A stretch of 64,000 nucleotides of DNA from Cellulomonas sp. WB94 (GCF_003115775.1 NZ_QEES01000001.1:1-64000), one strand, 5' to 3'; shown: positions 8,896 to 17,529, counted from the first letter of the stretch. Notes: generated by a model not told the origin, from the sequence alone. Numbers and translations: made by a program.

Positions 8896-10224
8896 GTGAC
8901 CGCGACGACGTCCTCCACCTCCACCGACGAGGTCCGCCGCTCACCTGTTCGGCGGTTCCTCGACGTGCTCGGCCCTGGGCTCGTGACCGGAGCCTCGGAC
9001 GACGACCCGTCCGGGGTGGCGACCTACGCGCAGGCCGGCGCCACGTTCGGCAACGGCATGCTCTGGACCGCGCCGGTCACGCTGCCGCTCATGATCGCCG
9101 TGCAGGAGATCTGCGACCGCACGGCCCTCGCCACGGGCAAGAGCCTCGGCGCCCTGGCGCGCGTGAAGTTCGGGACGAAGGCCACGGCGGTCACCGCGGT
9201 GCTCCTCGTCGCCCTGATCGGTGCGAACACCCTCAACCTGGCGGCCGACCTGATGGCGATCGGCCAGGGGATGCAGCTCCTGCACGCGGGCCCGGCCCCG
9301 CTCTGGGCGGCTCTGGCCGGCGTCGGCATCGCCCTGACCGTGACGCTGGGCTCGTTCGGGTCCATCGAGCGCGTCTTCAAGTGGCTCTGCATGGCGCTGC
9401 TGGCGTACGTCGTCGTGCTCTTCGCGGTCAAGGTCGACTGGGCGGACGTCGCGCACGGGCTGACCGCCCAGCAGCTCGAGCTCAAGCCTGCCTACCTCTC
9501 GCTCGTCGTCGCTGTGCTGGGGACGAGCATCTCCCCGTATCTCTTCTTCTGGCAGAGCGCCCACCGCATCGAGGAGCTGCGCGCGGAGGACCTCGCCGGG
9601 GACGCCGCCCCGGCCCTCCACCACCGTGGACCGCAGGGCGCCCGCCGCAAGCTCCGCAACGCACGCATCGACGTCGTGGTGGGCATGGCCTTCTCGGTGG
9701 TCGTGATGTTCGCGATCATGGCAGCGACGGCGGCGACCCTCGGGGCGGAGGGGAAGACCATCACGAGTGCGGCGGACGCCGCACGCGCCCTCGAGCCGAT
9801 CGCCGGGAGCGCATCGGGCTACCTCTTCGCCGCCGGGTTCGTCGGCTCCGGCATGCTCGCGGTGCCCGTCCTCGCGGCGTCAGGCTCTGCCGGGCTCGCG
9901 GGTCTGCTCGGCAAGCCCTGGGGGCTCGACCGCAGTCCACGCCGCGCGCCGGCCTTCTACGCACTGCTCCTCGTCGGCATGGTGGGCGGGACCATCCTGA
10001 GCGTCGTCGAGTCGAACCCCATCCAGCTCCTCGTCCTCAGCGCCGTGGTCAACGGGATCGCCGCCGGTCCGTTCCTCGTCGTCGTCATGCTCATCTCCCG
10101 GGACCGTCAGCTGATGGGCAGGTACCGCAACGGCCGGCTCGCGGCGACGCTCGGCTGGACGACGACAGCGATCATGCTCGTCGCCGGCGTCGTGGGCCTC
10201 TGGCTGACCGTCACCGGCAGCTGA
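8896..10224 (+). CDS. NRAMP-family divalent metal transporter, variant binding-site motifs
   Basis: A 442-residue integral membrane protein with about eleven hydrophobic segments and the NRAMP layout. The first-helix motif is DPSG (37-40, within GASDDDPSGVATYAQAG) rather than the classical DPGN of Mn/Fe transporters. The sixth-helix motif is SPYLFFWQ (near 213-220) instead of a Met-Pro-His type motif. Those positions form the metal site, so the substrate may not be Mn2+ or Fe2+; NRAMP-related Mg2+ transporters are one alternative. Start is GTG 8896, with GAAGGAG a few bases upstream, not the open frame from 8806. Confidence 0.88.
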   Translation: MTATTSSTSTDEVRRSPVRRFLDVLGPGLVTGASDDDPSGVATYAQAGATFGNGMLWTAPVTLPLMIAVQEICDRTALATGKSLGALARVKFGTKATAVTAVLLVALIGANTLNLAADLMAIGQGMQLLHAGPAPLWAALAGVGIALTVTLGSFGSIERVFKWLCMALLAYVVVLFAVKVDWADVAHGLTAQQLELKPAYLSLVVAVLGTSISPYLFFWQSAHRIEELRAEDLAGDAAPALHHRGPQGARRKLRNARIDVVVGMAFSVVVMFAIMAATAATLGAEGKTITSAADAARALEPIAGSASGYLFAAGFVGSGMLAVPVLAASGSAGLAGLLGKPWGLDRSPRRAPAFYALLLVGMVGGTILSVVESNPIQLLVLSAVVNGIAAGPFLVVVMLISRDRQLMGRYRNGRLAATLGWTTTAIMLVAGVVGLWLTVTGS

Positions 10225-10315
10225 CCGAAGCCGCGCGCCGTCGCCGGGCGCCGGGCATACCCTCTCCATGGCCCCGTCATGTCGCGAGGTCCCGGCTCGA
10301 CGTGGGAGAACACAG

Positions 10316-11134
10316 ATGTCCGAACGCACGATCGTCATCACCGGCGCGAGCGACGGGATCGGCGCCGCGGCTGCGCGCGAGCTGGCCCGCACCGGGGACC
10401 GCGTGGTCGTCGTCGGGCGCTCGGCGGAGAAGACCCGCGCGGTCGCGGCCGAGCTCGGTGCCGAGGCGTTCCTGGCCGACTTCGCCCGGCTCGACGACGT
10501 GCGCGAGCTGGCCGACCGGCTGCTCGAGGCCTACCCCCGCATCGACGTCCTCGCCAACAACGCCGGCGGCATCATGGGCGAGCGCGCGGACACCGTCGAC
10601 GGCCACGAGAAGACCTTCCAGGTGAACCACCTCGCCCCGTTCCTCCTGACCACGCTGCTCCTCGAGCGGCTGATCGAGTCGAGTGGCCGCGTCATCGCCA
10701 CCTCCAGCGTCGCCAACTCGGCCTTCGGCCATCTCGAGATCGACGACCTCGACGCCCGCGAGAAGTACTCGACGAACAAGGCGTACGGCGACTCGAAGCT
10801 CGCCAACATCCTGTTCACCAAGGAGCTGGACACGCGCTACGCCGACCGCGGCCTGACGACGGCCTCGTTCCACCCTGGTGGGGTCGCGACCAACTTCGCG
10901 GCCGACTCGACCAGCCCGATGCGGTTCGTCTACAACACCGTGCTTCGGCGGGTCCTCATCTCCCCGGAGAAGGGCGCGGACACGTTGGTCTGGCTCGCGA
11001 CGTCGGAGCCCGGTGCGGACTGGGTCTCCGGGGAGTACTACGTCAAGCGCAAGGTCGCCAAGGCGAACCCGCAGGCGTACGACGCCGACCTGGCCCGCGA
11101 GCTGTGGGACCGCAGCGCCGCCATGGTGGGCTAG
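10316..11134 (+). CDS. SDR-family NAD(P)-dependent oxidoreductase
   Basis: A 272-residue classical short-chain dehydrogenase resembling retinol-dehydrogenase-type members. It has the cofactor motif TGASDGIG (9-16), NNAGG (81-85), catalytic Ser131, and Tyr157/Lys161 in KAYGDSKLAN. The substrate cannot be inferred. ATG 10316 is preceded by GGGAGA. It lies 91 bases after the NRAMP gene on the same strand and converges with the next SDR gene, so it is probably its own unit. Confidence 0.9.
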   Translation: MSERTIVITGASDGIGAAAARELARTGDRVVVVGRSAEKTRAVAAELGAEAFLADFARLDDVRELADRLLEAYPRIDVLANNAGGIMGERADTVDGHEKTFQVNHLAPFLLTTLLLERLIESSGRVIATSSVANSAFGHLEIDDLDAREKYSTNKAYGDSKLANILFTKELDTRYADRGLTTASFHPGGVATNFAADSTSPMRFVYNTVLRRVLISPEKGADTLVWLATSEPGADWVSGEYYVKRKVAKANPQAYDADLARELWDRSAAMVG

Positions 11135-11159
11135 CTGCGCTGCTCGGCCGGCTGGGCGG

Positions 11160-11891
11160 TCAGCTGCCCTGCCCCATGCTCCACAGGGTCCAGATGGCGG
11201 TGCGCATCGTGCGCGGCTGGTGCAGCGTCGCGACGATGGCGCTCGCCACGTCCTGCGGGGTCAGCCACTCGCTGGACCGCGGGTCGTCCTCCGTGCGCCC
11301 GGCGCCGACCGCGAACTCGGTCGTCGTCCCGGCCGGGCAGATCAGCGTGACGCGGATCCCCTGCTCGCGCAGCTCGCGGTCGAGCGCGCCGGCGAGCCCC
11401 ACCTGCGCGTGCTTGGTGCCGGCGTAGACCGCCTCGTCGGCGCCCCCGCGGAACCCCGCGACGCTCGACACGATCACGACGTCGCCGCCGTTCCCCGTGA
11501 GCAGCGCCGGTAGCGCCGCGCGCACCGTCCACACCGTGCCCGCGTAGTTGGTGTCCATCATCGTCGCGAGGTCCTCGTCGCTGTGGTCGAGGATCCCGCC
11601 GTACATCCCGATGCCTGCGTTGGCGACGACCGAGTCGAGCCGCCCCCACCGGTCGATCGCGGCGGCGACGAGCCGGGCATTGTCGGCCGGCACGCGGACG
11701 TCCATCGGGACGCCGACGGCGTTGTCCGCGCCCAGCTCGGCGACGAGCTCGTCGAGCCGCTCGACCCGACGCCCACCCAGTGCGACCCGTGCGCCCTCGG
11801 CGACCAGGAGCCGGGCGGTCTCACGCCCGATGCCTGCGGTGGCGCCGGTGAGGGCAACCACGGTTCCGGTGAGGTCACGGGTGGTCGGCAT
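11160..11891 (-). CDS. SDR-family NAD(P)-dependent oxidoreductase
   Basis: A 243-residue short-chain dehydrogenase with TGATAGIG (15-22), NAGIGMYGG, Ser142/143 and Tyr156/Lys160 in YAGTKHAQ. Substrate unknown. The start at ATG 11891 has AGGAGCTC upstream; the frame continues to 11966, but with no ribosome site and no family-like sequence. It is convergent with the preceding SDR gene, with a 25-base gap. Confidence 0.9.
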   Translation of the reverse strand: MPTTRDLTGTVVALTGATAGIGRETARLLVAEGARVALGGRRVERLDELVAELGADNAVGVPMDVRVPADNARLVAAAIDRWGRLDSVVANAGIGMYGGILDHSDEDLATMMDTNYAGTVWTVRAALPALLTGNGGDVVIVSSVAGFRGGADEAVYAGTKHAQVGLAGALDRELREQGIRVTLICPAGTTTEFAVGAGRTEDDPRSSEWLTPQDVASAIVATLHQPRTMRTAIWTLWSMGQGS

Positions 11892-12048
11892 GAGGAGCTC
11901 CTGACGGCGAAGGGGTGGCGAGCAGACGACGAGCGGACAACAGATCAATCTATTCCTCCGTGCCACGCTCCTTCGGCGGTTCGAGGGCGTCGAACAGCAG
12001 GTTCAGACCCTCAGCAGCATCCGCCGACCGGGCGCCACGCCCGCATGG

Positions 12049-12801
12049 TCAGGTCCCGCCTTCGCCGGCGATCTGCTCGGCGGCCCGGTGGGCGCTCGTC
12101 GGGTCGAGATACCGCCCACCGCGCGGCGAGGCCCGCCCGTCGGACGCGATGTCATACACCAGGGGGTGCCCCGGCGGGAGGTTGAGCTCCTGGACCTCGC
12201 GCTCGTCGAGGTCGTCGATCAGTGCGCACAGCGCGCGCAGCGAGTTGCCGTGCGCGACGACGAGGACCGTTCCGCCGCGGCGGAGGACCGGGACGGTGCC
12301 GGCCCACCACGGCCCGACCCGGGCGATCACGTCGTGCAGCGACTCCCCCGCGCCGGCGGTCGAGAGCTCCGTCGCCGGTTCGGTGTAGCAGTCCGACGGC
12401 TCGACCGTCTCGGGCGCGGCGGGCGGCGGGGTGCCGTGCAGCGTCCGACGCAGGCTCATGAACCCCTCGGGGCCCAGCAGCTCCCGCGCATGGTGCTTGG
12501 CCATGCCCGTCAGGCACCCGTAGTCGCGCTCGACGAGCCGCCAGGACAGCTCCAGAGGCGCGTCCGCGAGCCCGAGGTCCGTGCGGATCACCTCGGCGGT
12601 CCTCCGCGCGCGGAGCATCGGCGAGCTGACCAGGACGTCGGGCAGCACGTCGCAGCCCTGCAGCAGCGCAGCAGCGGCGTGCGCCTGCTCGACGCCGGCG
12701 TCGGAGAGGTCCACGTCCATCCGGCCGGTGAACCGTCGAGCGGCGTTCAACGTGCTCTCTCCGTGCCGGACGACGACCAGCGCACCAGGGTGGCTCGTCA
12801 T
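12049..12801 (-). CDS. gpmA: 2,3-bisphosphoglycerate-dependent phosphoglycerate mutase
   Basis: A 250-residue cofactor-dependent phosphoglycerate mutase that interconverts 3- and 2-phosphoglycerate in glycolysis. VVRHGESTLN carries the phospho-acceptor His13, ERDYGCLTG matches the GpmA ERxYG motif, and AHGNSLRAL carries the second active-site His. It is last in an operon with two fluoride channels: its ATG overlaps the stop of the upstream gene in ATGA, which suggests translational coupling. I cannot tell from this window whether it is the only mutase in the genome. Confidence 0.92.
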   Translation of the reverse strand: MTSHPGALVVVRHGESTLNAARRFTGRMDVDLSDAGVEQAHAAAALLQGCDVLPDVLVSSPMLRARRTAEVIRTDLGLADAPLELSWRLVERDYGCLTGMAKHHARELLGPEGFMSLRRTLHGTPPPAAPETVEPSDCYTEPATELSTAGAGESLHDVIARVGPWWAGTVPVLRRGGTVLVVAHGNSLRALCALIDDLDEREVQELNLPPGHPLVYDIASDGRASPRGGRYLDPTSAHRAAEQIAGEGGT

Positions 12802-13169
12802 GCGAGCAGCCACATGACCAGGACTCCCAGCGCGGCGGCGCCGACGGCGAGGAGCAGCGTCCCGAGCGCGTTGACGACCGCGCTGCGGTAGGCGCCCGAC
12901 TGCGCCAGGCGCACCGTCTCGACCATTGCGGTCGAGAACGTGGTGTACCCGCCGCAGAACCCGACGGCCGCGACCAGATAGGTAGTGGTCGGCAGGGAGT
13001 GGTAGGCGGATGCGCCCGCGAGCAGACCGAGGAGCGCCGAGCCCGAGACGTTGATCAGGACCGTCGCGAGCGGGAACACCTGGCTCCACCGGCCCCGGAT
13101 CAGCCCGTCGACGACGAACCGGGTCGCCGCACCGAGGCCGCCGAGCAGCGCCACGAGGAGGAGGGTCAT
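12798..13169 (-). CDS. crcB: Fluoride channel subunit FluC/CrcB (second copy)
   Basis: A 123-residue, four-helix membrane protein of the FluC (CrcB) family, which exports fluoride passively. The signature GFCGGYTTFSTAMVET, with the Phe/Thr fluoride track, is intact, as is the N-terminal LLGGLGAATR. Paired fluC genes in Gram-positive bacteria are believed to form heterodimers. Start and stop overlap both neighbours by ATGA, placing it firmly between the other fluC and gpmA. Confidence 0.92.
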   Translation of the reverse strand: MTLLLVALLGGLGAATRFVVDGLIRGRWSQVFPLATVLINVSGSALLGLLAGASAYHSLPTTTYLVAAVGFCGGYTTFSTAMVETVRLAQSGAYRSAVVNALGTLLLAVGAAALGVLVMWLLA

Positions 13170-13630
13170 CGCGCCCCCTCGGACGCCGGGCTGTCGGACC
13201 TGCCGCGGCCCCGCGCCCGTCGTCGCACGTCGAGACGCGCCGCCACCGCGACGCCGAGCAGGCACGCGAGGAGCCCGCACGCCAGGCTCGCCACCGCATA
13301 CGTCGCGGCGGTGAGCAGAGCGTCGTGGGCGAGCAGCCGCTCGAGCTCGAGCGCGAGGCTGCTGAAGGTCGTGAACCCGCCCAGCACGCCGGTGCCGAGC
13401 CCGAGGCGCACCGCGCGACGCCGCGGGTTCTCGCCGCCACGCCGCAGGAGCGCCTCGAGCAACGCGCCGAGCAGGAACGAGCCGACCACGTTGGCGACAA
13501 AGGTCGCAACGGGCCAGCCACCGTGGTTGGGCAGCGCCAGGCTCAGCAGGTAGCGGCCTGTCGTGCCGATCATGCCGCCGAGCGCGACGAGCGCGACGAG
13601 CCGGGGGTTCAGGTGGTGGGCAGCCGTCAT
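13166..13630 (-). CDS. crcB: Fluoride channel subunit FluC/CrcB (first copy)
   Basis: A 154-residue FluC paralogue with GGMIGTTGRYLL near the N-terminus and VLGGFTTFSSLALE as the channel signature; the basic tail (DVRRRARGRGR) is longer than in its partner. It is the first gene of the fluC-fluC-gpmA unit. ATG 13630 is chosen because CAGGAG lies seven bases upstream; the open frame to 13714 is a basic extension without a ribosome site. I looked for a fluoride riboswitch in the 249-base leader and could not recognise one. Confidence 0.92.
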   Translation of the reverse strand: MTAAHHLNPRLVALVALGGMIGTTGRYLLSLALPNHGGWPVATFVANVVGSFLLGALLEALLRRGGENPRRRAVRLGLGTGVLGGFTTFSSLALELERLLAHDALLTAATYAVASLACGLLACLLGVAVAARLDVRRRARGRGRSDSPASEGAR

Positions 13631-13720
13631 CCACCGCTCCTGTGCGGTCCGACGCCGCCGTGCCGGCGATGCAGCCATGCCTTGTTCATCGGACGTCTCC
13701 AGCCGCGCCGGCACTCCTGG

Positions 13721-13740
13721 GCGGCGTCACTCTACGCCGC
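13721..13740. repeat. Inverted repeat in fluC leader
   Basis: Perfect 7-bp arms GCGGCGT/ACGCCGC around a six-base loop, about 90 bases upstream of the first fluC gene and about 140 upstream of the divergent SDR gene. It has no U-tract. It could be part of a leader structure or a protein site; nothing in the sequence decides. Confidence 0.3.
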
Positions 13741-13879
13741 ACCGAGCGGTCGCCGAGGCCGCCGGGCGCGCCCGCGACACGACGGGACGCCCGGGACCTT
13801 TGGTCACCGATCGGCCCGCTCACCAGCGCGTATCGTCCGAAAGACAGCACGTCCACTGCACTCAACGGAGAGATCAGTC

Positions 13880-14638
13880 ATGGACACATCTCGTCACCAG
13901 GGCAAGGTCGCCATCGTCACCGGGGCGGCGAACGGCATCGGCCGCGCCACCGTCCTGCGGCTTGCGAACGAGGGCGCCACCGTCATCGGCTGCGACGTCA
14001 ACGCTGCGGCACTCAGCGAGACCGAGCAGCTGCTGGCCGAGGCCGGCAAGACGGCCCAGCTGGTCGTGGCCGACATCAGCCGCCAGGACGACGTCGACCG
14101 CGTGGTCGCCGCGGCCGGACCCACGATCGACATCCTGGCGAACGTCGCCGGCATCATGGACCACTTCGTGCCGCTGGGCGACCTCGACGACGCGCTCTGG
14201 GAGCGGGTCATGGGGGTGAACGTCACCGGTGTGATGCGACTGACCCGGGCGGTTCTGCCGATCATGGAGACCGCTGGCCATGGCGCGATCGTGACCGTCG
14301 CGTCCAAGGCGTCCCTCGGCGCGGGTGCCGCGGGCGTCGCCTACACGACGTCGAAGCACGCCGTCATCGGCCTGGTCAAGAGCGTCGCCTACTTCTACGG
14401 CACCAAGGGCATCCGCTCCAACGCGGTCCTGCCCGGCGGAGTGATGACGGCGATCGGCGCCAGCTCGAACCCGCAGGTTCCCTGGGCCATGGAACGGGCT
14501 CAGCTGTCGATGGCCACGATCGCTCGCATGGCCGACCCCGACGAGATCGCGACGGTCATCTCGTGGCTCGCGTCCGACGAGGCGTCCAACGTCAACGGCG
14601 CGGTCGTCAGCGCCGACGGCGGCTGGGCCACGGCCTGA
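13880..14638 (+). CDS. SDR-family oxidoreductase
   Basis: A 252-residue short-chain dehydrogenase with VTGAANGIG (13-21), NVAG (88-91, in place of the common NNAG), Ser142, Tyr155/Lys159 in YTTSKHAV, and the C-terminal NGAVVSADGGW typical of the FabG-like group. Substrate unknown. ATG 13880 has ACGGAGAG upstream. It is divergent from the fluoride-channel operon and is followed by a strong hairpin. Confidence 0.9.
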   Translation: MDTSRHQGKVAIVTGAANGIGRATVLRLANEGATVIGCDVNAAALSETEQLLAEAGKTAQLVVADISRQDDVDRVVAAAGPTIDILANVAGIMDHFVPLGDLDDALWERVMGVNVTGVMRLTRAVLPIMETAGHGAIVTVASKASLGAGAAGVAYTTSKHAVIGLVKSVAYFYGTKGIRSNAVLPGGVMTAIGASSNPQVPWAMERAQLSMATIARMADPDEIATVISWLASDEASNVNGAVVSADGGWATA

Positions 14639-14657
14639 GCAGTCGAGCAGCACAGGA

Positions 14658-14693
14658 CGGCGCCGCCCCCTCAGATCCGAGGGGGCGGCGCCG
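14658..14693. terminator. Strong hairpin terminator
   Basis: A perfect 15-bp stem with loop AGATCC, 20 bases after the SDR stop and 44 before the end of the convergent VOC gene. It can serve both strands. No long U-run follows, as is usual at this GC content. Confidence 0.8.
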
Positions 14694-14736
14694 CGTGTGC
14701 TCCGGTGTGCGTCGTCGGGCCGGCACCCGGGGCGCG

Positions 14737-15132
14737 TCAGACCGACGTGGCCTCGAGCGACGTCTCGAGGTTGAGGATGTTCCCGTCGGGGTCGGCGAAC
14801 CAGACGGCCTTCATCCCGTCCGACGTCGCGACGCCGTCCACCCAGGACGCGCCGGGGAGATCGAACGTCTGGAACTCCACGCCGCGCGCTCGGAGCGCCT
14901 CGACCTCGGTGTCGAACTGGCCCCCAGGGACGTCGAACGACACCGCTGTCGCCTTGTTGGTGCCGGCGTAGGCCGAGGGGTAGACGAGGATCTGGCTCGA
15001 ACCCGCTCGGTACATGACCCCGTCGGGGGCATCACCGACCTGCGTGAGTCCGAGGACGTCCTCATAGAAGGTACGTGCCTTCTCGAGGTCCCGGACCGCG
15101 AGAGTGGGCACCGGTGTGAACTCGGAGAGCAT
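14737..15132 (-). CDS. VOC (glyoxalase/bleomycin-resistance fold) family protein
   Basis: A 131-residue vicinal-oxygen-chelate protein: TPVPTLAVRDLEKARTFYED at the start, a betaalphabetabetabeta pattern, and VWFADPDGNILNLETS at the end, where the family metal-ligand Glu sits. Such proteins range from glyoxalases and dioxygenases to drug-binding proteins; the role here is open. ATG 15132 has GGAGGAG upstream, which excludes the longer frame to 15411. Confidence 0.85.
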   Translation of the reverse strand: MLSEFTPVPTLAVRDLEKARTFYEDVLGLTQVGDAPDGVMYRAGSSQILVYPSAYAGTNKATAVSFDVPGGQFDTEVEALRARGVEFQTFDLPGASWVDGVATSDGMKAVWFADPDGNILNLETSLEATSV

Positions 15133-15205
15133 GGCTCCTCCACTGCGGACCAGGCGACCGTCGACTGGTCGGCAAGGGCAACCTAAGTCCGACGGTGGCA
15201 GTCGG

Positions 15206-15868
15206 TCAACGGAGCGGCGAACGACCCACGACGACCACGTCCGGCTCGCCCCGGGCAGCCGGGATCTCCGTGACCTCCACGTCGTCGAAGTGCTCCGCCA
15301 TCCGTGCCACGAAGGCTGGCATCGGCGCTGCGCTCCAGATCGCCAGCACCCCGCCCGGAGACAGCACCCGCGTGGTGGTGCGCAGGCCGTCGTCCGCGTA
15401 CAGCCACGCATTGCCGGGCGTCACGAGCCACTCCGGGCCGTTGTCGACGTCGAGACAGATCGCATCGAGCGAGCCCTCGGGCGCGTCGGCCAGCCACGCG
15501 ACCACGTCGGCCTCGTACGTGTGTACGCGAGGGTCACGCAGCGCATCGCCGTTCACTGCGGCGAGCGGGCCACGGTTCCACCGCAGCACCGCCGCCTCCC
15601 GCTCGACGACGTGCACCTCCCCGACACCCGGATGCGCGAGTGCGGCGGCGAGCGAGAACCCCACGCCCAGCCCACCGATCAGCATGCGGCCGGGCGGCGG
15701 CATCCGGTCCGCCGCCTCAGTCACATGGAGGCGCTCCGAGGTGCCGCCACGGGTGTCCATCAAGAAGACGCCGTTCGCCACGATCTCGTGGTGGCCCCCA
15801 CCTCGGAGCAGCACCAGCTCCCCGCAGCACCCGGCGACCCGCTCGACGACAGTCATCCCTTGCAGCAC
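15206..15868 (-). CDS. Spermidine-synthase-like class I methyltransferase-fold protein
   Basis: A 220-residue protein with the Rossmann core of aminopropyl/methyltransferases: LIGGLGVGFSLAAAL binds the nucleoside cofactor, EVHVVERE is the acidic loop, and DAICLDVDNGPEW is motif II. It resembles the polyamine-synthase-like proteins common in actinobacteria, but it lacks enough of the active site to assert polyamine synthesis. Start is GTG 15868; the ATG at 15856 has AAGGG almost touching it, too close for a ribosome site, so the start is unsettled. Confidence 0.75.
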   Translation of the reverse strand: MLQGMTVVERVAGCCGELVLLRGGGHHEIVANGVFLMDTRGGTSERLHVTEAADRMPPPGRMLIGGLGVGFSLAAALAHPGVGEVHVVEREAAVLRWNRGPLAAVNGDALRDPRVHTYEADVVAWLADAPEGSLDAICLDVDNGPEWLVTPGNAWLYADDGLRTTTRVLSPGGVLAIWSAAPMPAFVARMAEHFDDVEVTEIPAARGEPDVVVVGRSPLR

Positions 15869-15902
15869 GACAGCAGGCTACGACCCCCACCGCCGTGCTG
15901 GA

Positions 15903-17162
15903 TCACGGCGCAGTCTCCCTCTCGGCCGCCCGACGGCGCGTGGTCGCGTTGGCGTGGTCCGAGAACCGTGGCACCCAGCGTGCGAGGCCGGCTGCAGCCA
16001 GCAGCCCGACCGCGCCCATCGACGCGATCCCCGCGGCAAGGCTTCCCAGGGCAGCACCCGCGGCGACCACGAGCGGCCCCCCGGCTACGCCTGCGTCGGA
16101 GAACAGGCGCCAGATCCCCAGGAACTGCGGCCGTACCGCAGCGGGTGCGACGTCGGCGCCGAGCGTCATGAGGATCCCGGCTCCGATGCCGTTGCCCAGC
16201 CCCATGACCATCGCGGCGACCGTCACTCCGGCGAGTGTGGTGGTCATGGGCAACGCGAGGATCGCGCAGCCGAGCACGACCATCGACGGGATCGCGACCC
16301 ACAGCCTCCCGCGGCGGTCCATCACCTTGCCGGACGGGTAGAAGAGCAGCATGTCCACCGCGCCGGAGATCCCGAACACGATGCTGGTCGTCGCAGGGCT
16401 GAAGCCGAGCTGCTCCGACCACAGCGGAAGCACGACCTGACGGCTGGCGCGGACGGCGCCGACAGCCATGACCGCGAAACCGAGGGTCAGGAACACCCGG
16501 GCGTTCTGACGCAGCACCGTGCGCATCGGCACCGTCACGGCAGCGTGACGGCGTCGGACAGCCTCGGCTCCGGCGACATCGGGGACCACAAGGACGACGA
16601 GCCCGGCAACCAGGCTCGTGAGGACCGCGAGCCAGTAGACGCCGTTCAAGGCGACGAGGTGCACGACGCCCGCGCCGATGAACGGTCCGATGAAGGCACC
16701 GATGCGCTGGACGCCGCCGAGCGTCGACAGCGCCGTGGCGCGCTTCAGGACCGGGATGACCTCGGTCAGGTACGACTGGCGGGCCAGGGTGAAGACGGCG
16801 TTGGTGGCTCCGACACAGACCACCCCGGCGCCGAGCACCCACATGTTCGGTGCGAGCGCGCAACCCGTGAGCGCGAGCACCGACAGCGCCGCAGCGACGA
16901 GCATGGCCCGGCGGTCGCCGATCCGGGCGGCGAGGACACCGGCGGGTACGTCCCCCACGATCTGACCGACGCCCAGCAGCGCGACCAGGAGCCCGGCGAC
17001 CGCGAGGTTGGCGCCGAGGGCGACCGCCGAGAGCGGGATGATCGGCATGATCGCGCCGACGCCGATCTCGAAGACCAGGGCCGGGGCGTAGACGCCGCGG
17101 GCGACCTCACGCAGCTCCACGTCCGGTCGCTGGGGTGGCTCGGAGGAAGTCATCGCCACCAT
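15903..17162 (-). CDS. MFS transporter
   Basis: A 419-residue major-facilitator protein with about twelve transmembrane segments. It has the inter-helix loop GVLAARIGDRRAM in the N-half and a matching GKVMDRRGRLW in the C-half. Proteins of this type are mostly drug/proton antiporters; the substrate is unknown. Possible starts are ATG 17162 and ATG 17153; neither has a clear ribosome site. It lies 34 bases upstream of the methyltransferase-like gene on the same strand, so the two may be co-transcribed. Confidence 0.85.
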   Translation of the reverse strand: MVAMTSSEPPQRPDVELREVARGVYAPALVFEIGVGAIMPIIPLSAVALGANLAVAGLLVALLGVGQIVGDVPAGVLAARIGDRRAMLVAAALSVLALTGCALAPNMWVLGAGVVCVGATNAVFTLARQSYLTEVIPVLKRATALSTLGGVQRIGAFIGPFIGAGVVHLVALNGVYWLAVLTSLVAGLVVLVVPDVAGAEAVRRRHAAVTVPMRTVLRQNARVFLTLGFAVMAVGAVRASRQVVLPLWSEQLGFSPATTSIVFGISGAVDMLLFYPSGKVMDRRGRLWVAIPSMVVLGCAILALPMTTTLAGVTVAAMVMGLGNGIGAGILMTLGADVAPAAVRPQFLGIWRLFSDAGVAGGPLVVAAGAALGSLAAGIASMGAVGLLAAAGLARWVPRFSDHANATTRRRAAERETAP

Positions 17163-17239
17163 TGTGCCGGGTGATCAGGCTCGGCGCTGTCACGTCCTCG
17201 ACGACCAGCCGAACTTGAGATTCATGACAACCCATCCGC

Positions 17240-17395
17240 GCGGCCTGTGGACCTGGACGCCTGAAGACGAAACGATGGCTCAAGGCCGCGCCCCTGTCGG
17301 CCGATCAGACAGTTGCATGGCGAGCGCACTCGCAGGTGCCCCGTGGGTTCGGGTTCGTGAAGAGTGGCAGGGGCGGCATCCGCCGCGAAAGCCAC
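17240..17395 (+). promoter_or_regulatory. Possible structured leader before the c-di-GMP genes
   Basis: Within the 259-base gap, 17240-17247 (CGCGGCCT) can pair with 17283-17290, and GTGGC at 17364 can pair with GCCAC at 17391, enclosing a GCGGC/GCCGC hairpin (17373-17386). The segment GCGAAAGCCACCCGG is reminiscent of part of GEMM c-di-GMP aptamers, but the conserved GGGCAAACC half is missing. I report structure potential only. Confidence 0.25.
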
Positions 17396-17421
17396 CCGGA
17401 AACCAGAGGAAGAGAACCAAC

Positions 17422-17529
17422 ATGGACAAGTGGCGCATCGCGAAGAACAGCACGATCATCCGCATCGCAGCCAGCGCAGGCACGATCGTTGCCGTCGCCG
17501 CGCTGGCCGGCGCTGGGTACAAGTGGTAG
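17422..17529 (+). CDS. Small single-pass membrane protein, 35 residues
   Basis: MDKWRIAKNS followed by one hydrophobic helix (TIIRIAASAGTIVAVAALAG) and the tail AGYKW. ATG 17422 has AGAGGAAG eleven bases upstream. The final AAG-TGG-TAG overlaps an in-frame GTG (17523) for the GGDEF-EAL gene, so translation of the two may be coupled. I do not recognise a family; a membrane peptide or a leader peptide controlling the downstream gene are both possible. Confidence 0.55.
   Translation: MDKWRIAKNSTIIRIAASAGTIVAVAALAGAGYKW

Noticed and set aside
13631-13879. Fluoride riboswitch upstream of the fluC pair
   Set aside because: I searched the minus-strand leader for the conserved GAUG...CUCC-type core and pseudoknot and found only a plain 7-bp inverted repeat.
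17240-17421. GEMM-type c-di-GMP riboswitch
   Set aside because: Only a fragment resembles the second half of the aptamer; the GGGCAAACC part is missing, so I list structure potential only.
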